Assembly: GCA_024958655.1 (NCBI GenBank)
Contig: JANWUR010000007.1
Location: 1-64,000 of the forward strand
Reading direction: 5' to 3'
DNA: 64,000 nucleotides
From: Cyanobium sp. FGCU6
GTDB taxonomy: Bacteria; Cyanobacteriota; Cyanobacteriia; PCC-6307; Cyanobiaceae
Made by a program: the position numbers and the translations under genes. The notes under the pieces are model-generated. The model saw only the letters and a list, made by a program, of their open reading frames with translations. It was not told where the DNA came from and searched no databases. Shown here in pieces: positions 7,179 through 16,395 of the stretch (position 1 is the stretch's first letter; every line of letters begins with the position of its first letter).

Positions 7179-8552
7179 ATGCCCCAGCGGCCGGCGCCGT
7201 GGCCTGCCGGATCGGTCGCCACGGCCTACCATCCGCCCAGTCTGGCCGGGTCGCTGACCTCCTCCCCCGCCACTACGCTGCCGGCGCGACCCTCCTGGCG
7301 TGAGCGGGGAGCCCTCCGCCTCTCTGCGCTCCTGGCGGCCGGGGTGGGGGCTCTGGCGCTGCTGGGCCAGCAGGCTGAACCGGCTGCCAGGGCCGTTCCG
7401 CCGGCGGACGCTCCCAACGGCGCCCTCACCATCGGCGCGGTGATCGCCCTGACGGGCAACGCCAATCTCTATGGCCAGGATCAGCGCGTGGGCCTCAGCC
7501 TGGCCCGTCAGTGGGCGCAGAGCCGGCCGCGGCAGCCCGGTGAGCCGCCCCTGCGCCCGCTCCACTTCCAGCTGCAGGACGGCGGCAGCGATGAGGCCAC
7601 CGCCATCGCCGGTTTCAACCTGCTGATCCGGCAGGGGGTTCTGGCCCTGATCGGCCCCACCCTCTCGCAGCAGGCGTTCGCCGCCGACCCGATCGCCCAG
7701 CGCCGCGGCGTGCCGGTGGTGGCCCCGTCCAACACCGCCAGGGGGATCCCCCAGATCGGCTCCTTCATCAGCCGCGTCTCGGCCCAGAGCTCGGTGATCG
7801 CGCCGCTGTCGATCAGCGAGGCCCTCAGGCGCGATCCACGCATCCGGCGGGTGGCTGTCTTCTACTCCCAGGACGACGCCTTCAGCACCTCCGAAACGGC
7901 GATCTTCCAGCGCACCCTGCGCGCCCGCGGCCTGACGCCGGTGTCGGTGCAGCGCACCCAGCTGGCCGACAACGACTTCCAGATCCCGATCACCGCCGCC
8001 CTGCAGGCCGATCCCCAGCTGGTGGTGATCTCGATCCAGGCGGTGGGGGGCGGCAACCTGGTGCGGCAGCTGCGCGAACTCGGCTACCGCGGCCCGATCG
8101 TGGTGGGCAACGGCATGAACACGGCGAACATCTACCCGATCTGCCAGCGCTGGTGCGACGGCATCCTGATCGCCCAGGCCTACAGCCCGGAGCTCGACAC
8201 CCCGATCAACCGCCGCTTCCGGGAGCTGCTGCGCCGCAGCAGCCCGGACCACGCCCCCTCCCAGATCACCGCCCAGGCGTTCACGGCCTACCAGGTGCTG
8301 TTCGAGGCGGTGCAGCGGCTTCAGCGGCGCGGCGGCCTGCAGAGCGTCAGCCTGGGTCAGGCCCGCAAGGCGTTGATGGCGGAGCTGCTCGCCGGAACGT
8401 ACGACACCCCGCTCGGGCCGATCCGTTTCACGCCCGATGGTGAGCTGGTGCAGGGGCGGTTCTACGTGGCCGAGGTGCGGATGGATCCCGGCGGCCGCAG
8501 CGGCCGCTTCGCCCTGGTGCGCGAGACCGCTTCCGGCGACGGGGCCCAATGA
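7179..8552 (+). CDS. Branched-chain amino-acid-type ABC transporter substrate-binding protein
   Basis: 457 residues if started at ATG 7179; the true start could be further in, because about 50 residues precede the hydrophobic segment (LSALLAAGVGALALLG). The mature region is a type-I periplasmic binding protein of the LivJ/LivK class: LTIGAVIALTGNANLYGQDQ (opening strand and ligand loop), ALIGPTLSQQAFAADPIAQ, VPVVAPSNTA, then VAVFYSQDDAFSTS at the second lobe. It captures the substrate in the periplasm and hands it to LivH/LivM. Its stop overlaps the livH start by 4 bp (ATGA at 8549). The five genes 7179-11954 make one operon. Substrate could be neutral amino acids or an amide; sequence alone does not decide. 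Confidence 0.85.
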   Translation: MPQRPAPWPAGSVATAYHPPSLAGSLTSSPATTLPARPSWRERGALRLSALLAAGVGALALLGQQAEPAARAVPPADAPNGALTIGAVIALTGNANLYGQDQRVGLSLARQWAQSRPRQPGEPPLRPLHFQLQDGGSDEATAIAGFNLLIRQGVLALIGPTLSQQAFAADPIAQRRGVPVVAPSNTARGIPQIGSFISRVSAQSSVIAPLSISEALRRDPRIRRVAVFYSQDDAFSTSETAIFQRTLRARGLTPVSVQRTQLADNDFQIPITAALQADPQLVVISIQAVGGGNLVRQLRELGYRGPIVVGNGMNTANIYPICQRWCDGILIAQAYSPELDTPINRRFRELLRRSSPDHAPSQITAQAFTAYQVLFEAVQRLQRRGGLQSVSLGQARKALMAELLAGTYDTPLGPIRFTPDGELVQGRFYVAEVRMDPGGRSGRFALVRETASGDGAQ

Positions 8553-9484
8553 TCGACGCCGTTCTGCAGACCCTGCTCAACGGGGCCGCCAGCGGTGGCG
8601 TCTATGCCCTGGTGGCCCTCGGCTACACCCTGGTGTTCTCCGTGCTCGGGGTGATCAACTTCGCCCTCGGGGCCCTGTTCTCCCTGGGGGGCTATGTCAC
8701 CTACCTGCTGATGGGCGGTCGCATCAGCGCCAACGGCGCTCTGCCGGGCTGGGGGCTGCCGCTGGGTCTTCCCTTCACACCGGCCCTGCTGCTGGCGGCC
8801 CTGCTCACCGGGCTGGCCTCGCTGCTGGTGGAGCGTCTCGCCTTCGCGCCCCTGCGCCGCCGCGGGGCCGAGCCGCTGCTCTACCTGATCACCAGCCTGG
8901 GTGCCGGCCTGGTGCTGGTGAACCTGCTGCAGATGCTGATGGGTGCCGAGGGCTACGCCTTCCCCGCCACCGCCCTCGCGGGCCTGCCCGATGCGCTGCA
9001 GGTGGCCGGCGCCCGCATCCGCAGCGTGCAGGTGCTGCTGCTGGCGGTCTGCACCGCGGCGGTGATCGCCCTCACCCTCTGGCTGGAGCGCAGCCGCAGC
9101 GGCCGCGCCCTCAAGGCCGTCGCTGAAGACGCCACCACCGCCCGGCTGCTGGGGATCGACAGCGAGGCGATGCTGCGGCTGGCCTTCCTGCTCAGCGGCG
9201 CCCTGGCCGGCCTCGGCGGCGGCCTGATCGGCGTGAGCATCAGCCTGCCGGGGCCGTACATGGGCATCGGCTACGGCCTCAAGGGGCTGGCGGTGCTGGT
9301 GCTCGGCGGCCTCGGCAGCGTGCCGGGCGCCATCGCCGGTGGTCTGCTGATGGGGCTGGCGGAGGCGCTGGTGCCCGCCGACGCCTCCGGCTGGCGCGAT
9401 GCCCTGGCCTTCGCGATCCTGTTTCTGGTGCTGCTGCTGCGTCCACGCGGCCTGCTGGGCCGGCGGCAGGTGGAGAAGGTGTAG
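8549..9484 (+). CDS. livH: ABC transporter permease, LivH type
   Basis: 311 residues with eight or so hydrophobic segments and the LivH hallmark opening LQTLLNGAASGGVYALVALG followed by GVINFALGALFSLGGYV. The EAA-like cytoplasmic loop with GRALKAVAEDATTARLLGID (about 189-208) contacts the ATPase. Together with LivM it forms the membrane channel of the importer. The start overlaps the SBP stop by 4 bp; 33 bp separate it from livM. Length is normal for the family (290-310). Confidence 0.9.
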   Translation: MIDAVLQTLLNGAASGGVYALVALGYTLVFSVLGVINFALGALFSLGGYVTYLLMGGRISANGALPGWGLPLGLPFTPALLLAALLTGLASLLVERLAFAPLRRRGAEPLLYLITSLGAGLVLVNLLQMLMGAEGYAFPATALAGLPDALQVAGARIRSVQVLLLAVCTAAVIALTLWLERSRSGRALKAVAEDATTARLLGIDSEAMLRLAFLLSGALAGLGGGLIGVSISLPGPYMGIGYGLKGLAVLVLGGLGSVPGAIAGGLLMGLAEALVPADASGWRDALAFAILFLVLLLRPRGLLGRRQVEKV

Positions 9485-9517
9485 CCCGATGGCCTTCACC
9501 GCTGCGGGAGGAACCCG

Positions 9518-10408
9518 GTGATCGACCACGGCCTGCTGGTGCAGATGCTGATCGGCGCCCTGCTGGGGATCTCGGTGTATCTGCCGCTGGCCACCGGGCA
9601 GCTGTCGCTGGCCACGCCGGCCTTCTATGCCGTCGGCGGCACCCTGGCGGCCCTCCTCTCCACGCGCTGGGCGGCCCTGGGGGCGAGGGTCGACGGCAGC
9701 TTCCCTCTGCCCTCCTTCCTGCTGGAGCTGGTGCTGGGTGGCGCGCTGGCGGGCCTGCTGGCCCTGCTCGTGGGCCGGCTGGTGCTGCGCCTGCAGGGGA
9801 TCTACCTGGCCATCGCCACCATCGCCCTGGTGGAGATCGTGCGGGTGGCGATCCTCAACCTGCCCTTCACCGGCGGCGCCGTGGGCATTTTCGGCATCCC
9901 CCAGCCCTTCCCCACCGCCGCCGGCTACCTGCCGCCCGCCCTGGCGCTGCTGCTGCTGGCGGGGTGGGTGTGCCAGCGGCTGGAGGTGATGGCCCTGGGC
10001 CGGGCGATGGCCGCCGTCCGCGAAGACGAACTGGCGGCGCGCTGCATGGGCATCGCCACCACCCGGGTGAAGCTGAGCGCCTTTGTGCTCAGCGCCGTGC
10101 TGGCCGGCAGCACCGGGGCCCTGGCCGCCCACTTCCTCAACACCTGGAATGCCCGCCAGGGCAGCTTCGACACCGCCGTCACGATGCTGGCCTTCGTGAT
10201 CCTGGGGGGATCGCGCAGCTGGCTGGGGCCGGTGCTCGGCGGCCTGCTGCTCACGGCGCTGCCGGAACTGCTGCGGCCCGTGGGCGATGTGCGGCTGGTG
10301 CTGTTCGGCCTGGTGATCCTGCTGGGTCCGGCGCTGTTTCCCCAGGGGCTGGTCACACCGGCGCTGCTGGAGCGCCTGGGCCGCTGGGGTGAGGGGAGCC
10401 GGCCATGA
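9518..10408 (+). CDS. livM: ABC transporter permease, LivM type
   Basis: 296 residues with multiple membrane segments. LPLATGQLSLATPAFYAVGG near the start and the loop GRAMAAVREDELAARCMGIA (about 163-182) with VKLSAFVLSAVLAGSTGALA are LivM signatures. It pairs with LivH. The last 4 bp overlap the livG start (10405). A fragment of this gene, missing residues about 193-238, is repeated in direct orientation at 35762-36140 next to a fused livG/livF piece. Confidence 0.9.
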   Translation: MIDHGLLVQMLIGALLGISVYLPLATGQLSLATPAFYAVGGTLAALLSTRWAALGARVDGSFPLPSFLLELVLGGALAGLLALLVGRLVLRLQGIYLAIATIALVEIVRVAILNLPFTGGAVGIFGIPQPFPTAAGYLPPALALLLLAGWVCQRLEVMALGRAMAAVREDELAARCMGIATTRVKLSAFVLSAVLAGSTGALAAHFLNTWNARQGSFDTAVTMLAFVILGGSRSWLGPVLGGLLLTALPELLRPVGDVRLVLFGLVILLGPALFPQGLVTPALLERLGRWGEGSRP

Positions 10409-10545
10409 GCGTCGCGCCGCCGCTGCTGGAACTCGATGGGCTCAGCTGCCGCTTCGGCGGCCTGGTGGCCCTCGATCAGGTGAGCTTCGCCGTGCAGCCG
10501 GGGGAGGTCTTCGGCCTGATCGGCCCGAACGGCGCCGGCAAGACC
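10232..10545 (+). repeat. Direct repeat, copy 1 (livM end to livG Walker A)
   Basis: These 314 bases are identical, as read by eye, to 35964-36277 in the same orientation, 25,732 bp away. They run from the last third of livM through the livG start to the codons GKT of the Walker A motif. The flanking 9896-10110 also has a close, not perfect, match at 35763-35970. Confidence 0.9.
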
Positions 10546-11199
10546 ACCCTGTTCAACCTGATCTCCGGCCTCACCGCCGCCAGTGGCGGCGCGGTGCGCT
10601 GGCGGGGCGAGCCGATCGACGGCCTGGGCCCGGAGCGGATCAACCGGCTCGGCATCGCCCGCACCTTCCAGAACCTGCGCCTGTTCGACAGCCTCACCCT
10701 GCGCGAGAACGTGCTGGTGGGCCTGCACCGCGAGGCCCGCGCGCCGCTGCTGCAGGCCCTCAGCGGCAACGCCGGCTTCCGGGCCCGACAGGCCGCCCTC
10801 GAGCACCGGGCCTCCGAGCTGCTGGCCCTGTTCGACCTCGACGGCCGCGCCGACGACTCCGCCGCCAGCCTCTCCTACGGCGATCGCCGGCGGCTGGAGA
10901 TCGCCCGGGCCCTGGCCACCGGCCCCGCGCTGCTGCTGCTCGACGAACCGGCCGCCGGCATGAACCCGGCCGAGAAGGAGGAGCTCTGCGCCCTGATCGC
11001 CAGGCTGCGCGAGCGTTTTCAGCTCACGGTGCTGATCATCGAGCACCATGTGCCGCTGATGATGCGGCTGTGCGACCGGCTGGCGGTGCTCAACTTCGGC
11101 CGGCGCATCGCCCTGGGCACCCCCGAGCGGGTGCGCCACGATCCGGCCGTGATCGAGGCCTACCTGGGTGGTGTGGCCGATTCGGGAGGATCGCCATGA
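10405..11199 (+). CDS. livG: ABC transporter ATP-binding protein, LivG type
   Basis: 264 residues with Walker [10 protein letters not shown] (about 38-46), the Q-loop region with ARTFQNLRLFDSLT (LivG-specific), ABC signature LSYGDRRRLEIARAL and Walker B LLLLDEPAAGMNP. It hydrolyses ATP in the cytoplasm to drive import and pairs with LivF. It overlaps livM by 4 bp and livF by 4 bp, which indicates translational coupling. Confidence 0.92.
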   Translation: MSVAPPLLELDGLSCRFGGLVALDQVSFAVQPGEVFGLIGPNGAGKTTLFNLISGLTAASGGAVRWRGEPIDGLGPERINRLGIARTFQNLRLFDSLTLRENVLVGLHREARAPLLQALSGNAGFRARQAALEHRASELLALFDLDGRADDSAASLSYGDRRRLEIARALATGPALLLLDEPAAGMNPAEKEELCALIARLRERFQLTVLIIEHHVPLMMRLCDRLAVLNFGRRIALGTPERVRHDPAVIEAYLGGVADSGGSP

Positions 11200-11954
11200 G
11201 CGCCGCCCACGGCATCGGTGCGGGCGCCGGCCCGGCGGCGACTCCGCTGCTGGAGCTGCAGGGGCTGGTGGTGCGTTACGGGGCCGTCACCGCCGTGCGG
11301 GGCCTGGATCTGCAGGTGCGGCCCGGGGAGCTGGTGACCCTGCTGGGCGCCAACGGCGCCGGTAAGACCACCACCCTGCGCGCGATCTCCTCGCTGGTGC
11401 CGGTGGCTGCGGGGCGGGTGCTGTGGCAGGGGGTGGAGCGCACCGGCTGCCGCACCGAAACCACCGTGCGCCTGGGGATCGGCCACTGCCCCGAGGGCCG
11501 GCGGGTGTTGAGCCGCCAGAGCGTGGCGGCCAACCTGGAGCTCGGGGCCTGGCTGCGGCGCGATCGCGACGGCATCGCCGCCGACCGGGAGCGCTGCTAC
11601 ACCCTGTTCCCGCGGCTGGCGGAGCGCCGCCACCAGCTGGCCGGCACCCTCTCGGGCGGCGAACAGCAGATGCTGGCGATCGCCCGGGCGCTGATGGGCC
11701 GCCCCACCCTGCTGCTGCTGGATGAACCCAGCCTGGGCCTGGCGCCGAAGCTGGTGGCCGAGGTGATGGCCACCCTGGCGGAGCTGCACCGCGGCGGGCT
11801 CACGATGCTGCTGGTGGAGCAGAACGCGGCCGCAGCACTGGAGATCGCCGACCGGGGGGTGGTGCTGGAGAGCGGCGCCGTGCAGCTGGAGGGGCCCGCC
11901 GCCACCCTGCGGGCCGACGCCGCGCTGCGCGACTCGTACCTCGGGGCCGGCTGA
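11196..11954 (+). CDS. livF: ABC transporter ATP-binding protein, LivF type
   Basis: 252 residues from ATG 11196. Walker A GANGAGKTTTL, the LivF-type GIGHCPEGRRVL stretch, ABC signature LSGGEQQMLAIARAL and Walker B LLLLDEPSLGLAP are all present. It is the second ATPase of the importer and the last gene of the operon. Its final 57 bases (from GCCACCCTGCGGGCC) are repeated with two mismatches at 36277-36333, where they are fused to the start of livG. Confidence 0.92.
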   Translation: MSAAHGIGAGAGPAATPLLELQGLVVRYGAVTAVRGLDLQVRPGELVTLLGANGAGKTTTLRAISSLVPVAAGRVLWQGVERTGCRTETTVRLGIGHCPEGRRVLSRQSVAANLELGAWLRRDRDGIAADRERCYTLFPRLAERRHQLAGTLSGGEQQMLAIARALMGRPTLLLLDEPSLGLAPKLVAEVMATLAELHRGGLTMLLVEQNAAAALEIADRGVVLESGAVQLEGPAATLRADAALRDSYLGAG

Positions 11955-12604
11955 CAGCTAGCGACCCATGCATCCGCTGTTCAGTTCCCGGTATGGACAT
12001 CCCCGATTCGGACAACGGAGTAGTCGTGAATCATTCGGGCGCTCCGACCTGGGGTCACCTACCGCTTGGGTCCCTTCCGTGTGAAGGACAACGCAAGCCT
12101 CTGGATCGGACGACACCCTGGTGCCGCTCTCCCCCCTGCAGGTGCTTGACAAGCAACGCATTGCTGAAAATACGTGGGATCGCCGCGATGTCAGCGTCGA
12201 CAGCGCCTCCCCCCCATCCCTGAAGCCTGAGGCCAGCACCGGAACCACCAGGACCGTCGTGGATCGGCCGGTTGCCGCCGTGGTGACCAGGCCCCACTCG
12301 AGTCTCAGGGCAGTCCGCTGATCCATGGGGGCAGGTTGGGCCGCGCGCTTCCGGATCCATCGGCACAACAAGGACTCCCCCATCCCTGCCCGATGTACCA
12401 ATCGGTCAGTGCCACTGCAAATCGGGTAACGGCAACCACACTGATCGGCAGGTTCAGGAAGCGTCGCTGCGCTTGGCGCTGCTGATCAGCGGAACCGAGC
12501 CTGGCTTTCGATCCGCTCGGTCTCCCGCTTGTGGATCTGGCGACCGCGATGTCACTGCGCAAGACAGACCGATAACTTACGACAAGTTCAACAGTCAAGA
12601 CGAC
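11955..12604. other. 650-bp gap with no supported gene
   Basis: Several short overlapping open frames exist on both strands (for example 12121-12321 on plus) but none has a recognisable motif, start signal or compositional support. The end nearest 12605 presumably holds the promoter of the NDH-2 gene. I see no clear hairpin terminator after livF and no repeat or tRNA. Confidence 0.4.
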
Positions 12605-14032
12605 ATGCGCCGGGAGTGCTTTTTCCTCGAACTCCCGCCGCCGGTGGAGGCGATGGCTGCCTGGCCCCACGTGGTGATCGTGGGCGGCGGTTTCGCCGGC
12701 GTCAAGGCGGCGCTGGCGCTGGCAGGGGAACCGGTGAGGGTCACCCTGATCGACAAGCGCAACTTCAGCCTGTTCCAGCCTTTGCTCTATCAGGTCGCCA
12801 GCGGTCTGGTGTCCGAATCCGATGTGGCCACGCCCCTGCGCCACCTGCTTGAGCGGGCCACCAATGTGCAGGTGCTGCTGGGCGAGGTGACCGATCTCGA
12901 TCCCCAGGGCCGCGAGGTGGTCTTCAATGACAAATGCTATCGCTACGACCATCTGATCCTGGCCGCCGGCTCGGGCAGCAGCTATTTCGGCCATGAGGAG
13001 TGGCGCCCCCAGGCGCCGCCGATGAAGATCCTCGAGCACGCCGATGAGATCCGCAGACGTCTGCTTTCGGCGTTCGAGGAGGCGGAGCAGACCCCCGATC
13101 AGGAGCGGCGCCGCTTCCTGCAGACCGTGGTGGTGATCGGTGGTGGCCCCTCGGGCTGCGAGCTGGCGGGCTCCCTCAGCGAACTGTCGCAGCACAGCAT
13201 CCGCCGCTTCTTCCGCCAGGTGGACCCTGCCCACAGCCGCATCGTGCTGGTGGACCCGGGCGATCGCGTGCTGAGGGCCATGGATCCCTCCCTGTCGGCA
13301 GCGGCCGAGGGCTACCTGCGCAGCCGCGGCGTCGAGCTGTTGCTGGGCGGCAGGGTGCTGGCGATCGAGCCTGGCAAGGTCAGCATCTCTGTTAAGGGGC
13401 CTGAGGGTAGCGAGCCGCAGCAGCACGTCATCGAGGCGGCCACCGTCTGCTGGACCGCCGGAGTGCGCGCCTCCCATCTCGGCAAGCTGCTGGCGGAGCG
13501 CAGCGGCTGCACGGTCGACCGCGGCGGCCGCGTGGTGGTGGAGCCCGACTTCTCGATTCCCGGCCATCCCGAGATCCGCGTGGTGGGAGATCTCTGCAGC
13601 TACAGCCACACCGCCGATGGCAAACCGCTGCCGGGCATGGCGGGGCCGGCTGTACAGATGGGTGGCTGGGTTGCCCGCGACATTCTGGCGAAGGTCCAGG
13701 GATGGGAGCATGGGGCCTTCCGCTGGCTGGATCTGGGCAGCATGGCTGTGATCGGTCCCCTGTTCGCCGTCGCCGATCTGCGCGGCCTGAAGGTGGCCGG
13801 AAAACTCGGCTGGCTGCTTTGGGGGGTGGCGCACCTGGGCTTCATGCCGGCGATGGAGAACCGCTTCACACTGCTGATCAAGTGGCTTTGGTCGATCGGC
13901 ATGGGCGAGCGGTCCTCGCTGCTGATCACAGGCCGTCCCAACCAACACATGGATGTGGAGGTCGGGCTGGAGAGCTTCGAAGCGCTGAGCCTCGCACCGC
14001 GTGAGCCGCAGGACAGCTCCCCCGCTGCCTGA
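12605..14032 (+). CDS. Type II NAD(P)H dehydrogenase (NDH-2-like flavoprotein)
   Basis: 475 residues from ATG 12605; ATG 12653 (459 residues, MAAWPHVV) is an equally good start. FAD site HVVIVGGGFAGVKAALAL at the N-terminus, then a second dinucleotide fold VVVIGGGPSGCELAGSL near residue 175 for NADH, and VVGDLCSYS..PGMAGPAVQMGGWVA as the FAD-binding C-terminal signature of the NDH-2 / FAD-disulfide oxidoreductase group. The end carries a hydrophobic amphipathic segment (GKLGWLLWGVAHLGFM) for membrane attachment. Such enzymes pass electrons from NAD(P)H to the quinone pool without pumping protons. It stands alone between two gaps. Confidence 0.85.
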   Translation: MRRECFFLELPPPVEAMAAWPHVVIVGGGFAGVKAALALAGEPVRVTLIDKRNFSLFQPLLYQVASGLVSESDVATPLRHLLERATNVQVLLGEVTDLDPQGREVVFNDKCYRYDHLILAAGSGSSYFGHEEWRPQAPPMKILEHADEIRRRLLSAFEEAEQTPDQERRRFLQTVVVIGGGPSGCELAGSLSELSQHSIRRFFRQVDPAHSRIVLVDPGDRVLRAMDPSLSAAAEGYLRSRGVELLLGGRVLAIEPGKVSISVKGPEGSEPQQHVIEAATVCWTAGVRASHLGKLLAERSGCTVDRGGRVVVEPDFSIPGHPEIRVVGDLCSYSHTADGKPLPGMAGPAVQMGGWVARDILAKVQGWEHGAFRWLDLGSMAVIGPLFAVADLRGLKVAGKLGWLLWGVAHLGFMPAMENRFTLLIKWLWSIGMGERSSLLITGRPNQHMDVEVGLESFEALSLAPREPQDSSPAA

Positions 14033-14322
14033 GCGACATGGCAGGGGAGGCTTGGCGATCACCATCACAGATCGCACCAACGAGATGCGCGCCCTCAACC
14101 TGGCCCGCAACACCGGCGTGATGCTCAACGGCGGCCTGACGGTCTATCGACCGACAGCCCGCATGTTGTCCACCTCGGCTCCGGGAACAGCTGTTTGGTG
14201 CGCAACGAAGCCCAGGCTTCCGTGTTCCGTTACCTTCCTGGTCCCATCGCTGGGCACGGGAGGGAACTGACACACAGCCAGGAGGCGGTTTCAGCTCGAC
14301 CGGTTTTCAGCCGGAGCCTGGC

Positions 14323-14820
14323 TCAGAGGCTCAGGGAGCTCAGCAGATCGGCGATCAGCAGGTTGTCCAGCGAGACCAGGCCACCACCACAGCCGATCAG
14401 CACCAGGCACATCACCACATACATGGCGGCCTTCTCCCAGCTGGGGGGCTCACCGACGCCCATCGGCCCGGCGTAGTCGCCTTCCGGAATCTGATAGGGA
14501 TCCGGGGCGATGAACGGGAAGCCGGAGCTGATCTCCATCACCACCGCATAGCCCATCGACACCAGGATCGCCAGAGCCGCCAGCGGGGTCAGCAGTCCGG
14601 GGATCAGCGCGATGCCGGCGCCGAACATTGAGAAGGCCGACAGGAAGCAGAGCCATTTCGGCGTCTTCATCGCCGTGGCCCAGGTGGCAAGGTTGCGCAG
14701 CTTCGGCCAGCCATGGCGGATGAAGCAGATGCCGGTGAACACACGCAGCACCAGCAGCATCACCTGACTGATCGTCGAGGGATGGCTGGGAACCAGTAGC
14801 TCCACCACGGTGACATCCAT
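14323..14820 (-). CDS. DoxX-family membrane protein
   Basis: 165 residues from ATG 14820 with four hydrophobic segments. LLVLRVFTGICFIRHGWPKL (about 22-41) is the DoxX opening, where R-x-x-x-G-x-x-F-I-x-H-G is conserved. FSMFGAGIALIPGLLTPLAAL is the next helix. The loop between helices 3 and 4 is proline-rich and lies on one side of the membrane. DoxX proteins are linked to thiosulfate or thiol oxidation in some organisms, but most have no known role. The 290 bp between it and the NDH-2 gene (14033-14322) show no gene. Probably monocistronic. Confidence 0.8.
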   Translation of the reverse strand: MDVTVVELLVPSHPSTISQVMLLVLRVFTGICFIRHGWPKLRNLATWATAMKTPKWLCFLSAFSMFGAGIALIPGLLTPLAALAILVSMGYAVVMEISSGFPFIAPDPYQIPEGDYAGPMGVGEPPSWEKAAMYVVMCLVLIGCGGGLVSLDNLLIADLLSSLSL

Positions 14821-14912
14821 TTCGAATCCTCTGGATCGGTCGCAGCCTATGGAGCCCCGGCCCAATGCACACCCCGCCTGCCATGAAGTGCGGATCTGCG
14901 GTTGGCTGAACG

Positions 14913-15881
14913 TCAGCGGCAGACCAGCTGCAGACGGTGTCCGTCCGGGTCTGCCACCTGCAAAGCGCGGCTCCAGTTCTCGCCGAGGCAGCCCTCAAGA
15001 TCGAGGATTCCGCCCGAGATCAGGTGGCCGCCACTGGCCCCCACGCCCGCAGCGACGCGCTCGAGGTCGTCGACCTCCAGGCGGATCTGCCAGTGCCAGA
15101 GATCCTGAGCAGAGAAATCGGCCGGTTGGGGACGACCGTCCGTGGGCACGCGGTAGGCCAGCGCCTCAATCCCCATTCCCTCGGAGGCGCGCCAGGCATC
15201 GATCTGTACCTGCGCGTCCTGCAGGCCATCGAGCAGCTCCTGCTCGGGACCGCTGTTGATGCCCCCCCCTCCGTGGCGCAGCCCCAGCAGATCGCCATAG
15301 AAGCGGGCCGTCCGCGGCGGATCGGAGACGCCGATGGCGCTGTGGTCGATGCCCAGCACAGGCACCTTGGCCAGCTGATGCCAGCGGGCGTCACCCTTGT
15401 CGGGCGGGAACTGGAGCAGTTCGAGCGGATGGCCGTCGGGGTCATGCAGCTTGAAGGCGACGATGCCGGCGGCGGCGCTGTTCCTGTCCGGCAGGCGCTG
15501 GGGGCCCTCGCTGCTGATCGGCAGCAGCGCCCTGGCCAGGATCTGCTCCTGGAGGGCCGGTGCCACCGCGTCGATGGCGGGCACCACCAGGCAGATGTGC
15601 TGGAACCAGAGATCGTTGCTGCGCGAATCGGCGGGCACGGGCCTGCCGGGGCGGTGCGGGCCGCCATCGAGCACCTGGGTCAGCTCCAGCTGCTCCGAGC
15701 CGATCGCCAGGATCTGGCGCCGCAGCCGTGCCCCCGCCAGCCCCACCAGCGCGCAGTAGGCATCGGCATCGTGATCCACGACCGCATGCCGTCGGCAGCC
15801 GAGCCATCGCTCGAACCAGCCGGCCAGGGCTGTGGTTTCTGAGCAGGTGAAGCCGACGCTGTGGATGTGTGGACGATCCAT
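14913..15881 (-). CDS. Two-domain VOC (glyoxalase/dioxygenase fold) protein
   Basis: 322 residues. Two vicinal-oxygen-chelate domains are visible: the first begins HIHSVGFTCSETTALAGWFE and contains HICLVVPAID and DPDGHPLELLQFPP; the second begins PVLGIDHSAIGVSDPPRTAR and ends VADPDGHRLQLV. Each DPDGH-x-L-E/Q-L ending is the usual VOC metal-binding strand (E or Q as ligand), and the His near each domain start is the other ligand. Proteins with this layout include extradiol dioxygenases, glyoxalases and resistance proteins; the substrate here is not evident. Faces away from the SDR gene; the two do not share an operon. Confidence 0.8.
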   Translation of the reverse strand: MDRPHIHSVGFTCSETTALAGWFERWLGCRRHAVVDHDADAYCALVGLAGARLRRQILAIGSEQLELTQVLDGGPHRPGRPVPADSRSNDLWFQHICLVVPAIDAVAPALQEQILARALLPISSEGPQRLPDRNSAAAGIVAFKLHDPDGHPLELLQFPPDKGDARWHQLAKVPVLGIDHSAIGVSDPPRTARFYGDLLGLRHGGGGINSGPEQELLDGLQDAQVQIDAWRASEGMGIEALAYRVPTDGRPQPADFSAQDLWHWQIRLEVDDLERVAAGVGASGGHLISGGILDLEGCLGENWSRALQVADPDGHRLQLVCR

Positions 15882-16395
15882 GAACGGCGCCGGCGGCCTG
15901 CGGCGGTGAAACAGCTGCGCGGACCGTACCGGTGGCCTGGCCAGCTGTCAGCGTGAGGCTTCCCAGCGGCCTTTGTCGCGTGACGGCCGTTGGACAGCGC
16001 ATCGGCCTTCCCAGGGCTGGAACTGATGACCCATCAAGCCGCAACTTGATGACCCATGAGGCTCCACAACACAGGCCCGCAGACAGATGAAGGCCTGCTG
16101 TACAGGCCTGATTGCGCCGGATTCCTGGACTCAGGCGTCACGTCAGGGAGTAATGGGGGTCATCAGCAGGCTGGAAACGCGTGCCCGACACCCGCTCCTG
16201 AGGAGCGCCTCAGCTGCCTCCGCGGCATCTGCCCGCCTGCGACCGGGGAGGCGCCTGTGTCCGATCGCCGCTTCTTCTACCGCAGCCGGTGGCTGGGCCC
16301 CGCCGGGCTGCCAAGCTTGCCGAGGTTGCAGCGTCATCGCTCCGCGGCGTGCCGCCGCAGGGTGCTCACGTCGCCCGGCCCCCTTTCTCCCCGTT
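15882..16395. other. Divergent intergenic region with a direct repeat
   Basis: No gene supported. It separates the divergent VOC and SDR genes and should hold both promoters. TGATGACCCAT occurs twice (16024-16034 and 16047-16057), start-to-start spacing 23 bp, roughly two helical turns, which could be an operator for a dimeric regulator. A short palindrome around GCCTGCTGTACAGGCCTG is near 16093. A regulatory role is a guess. Confidence 0.4.

Noticed and set aside
8462-10132. 556-residue minus-strand frame opposite livH/livM
   Set aside because: Gln/His/Gly-rich antisense artefact of two clear permease genes.
12121-12321. 66-residue plus frame in the 650-bp gap
   Set aside because: No recognisable motif, start context or neighbour support; considered chance.
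12305-14128. 607-residue minus-strand frame opposite the NDH-2 gene
   Set aside because: No domain or signal; the opposite strand has full FAD and NADH motifs.
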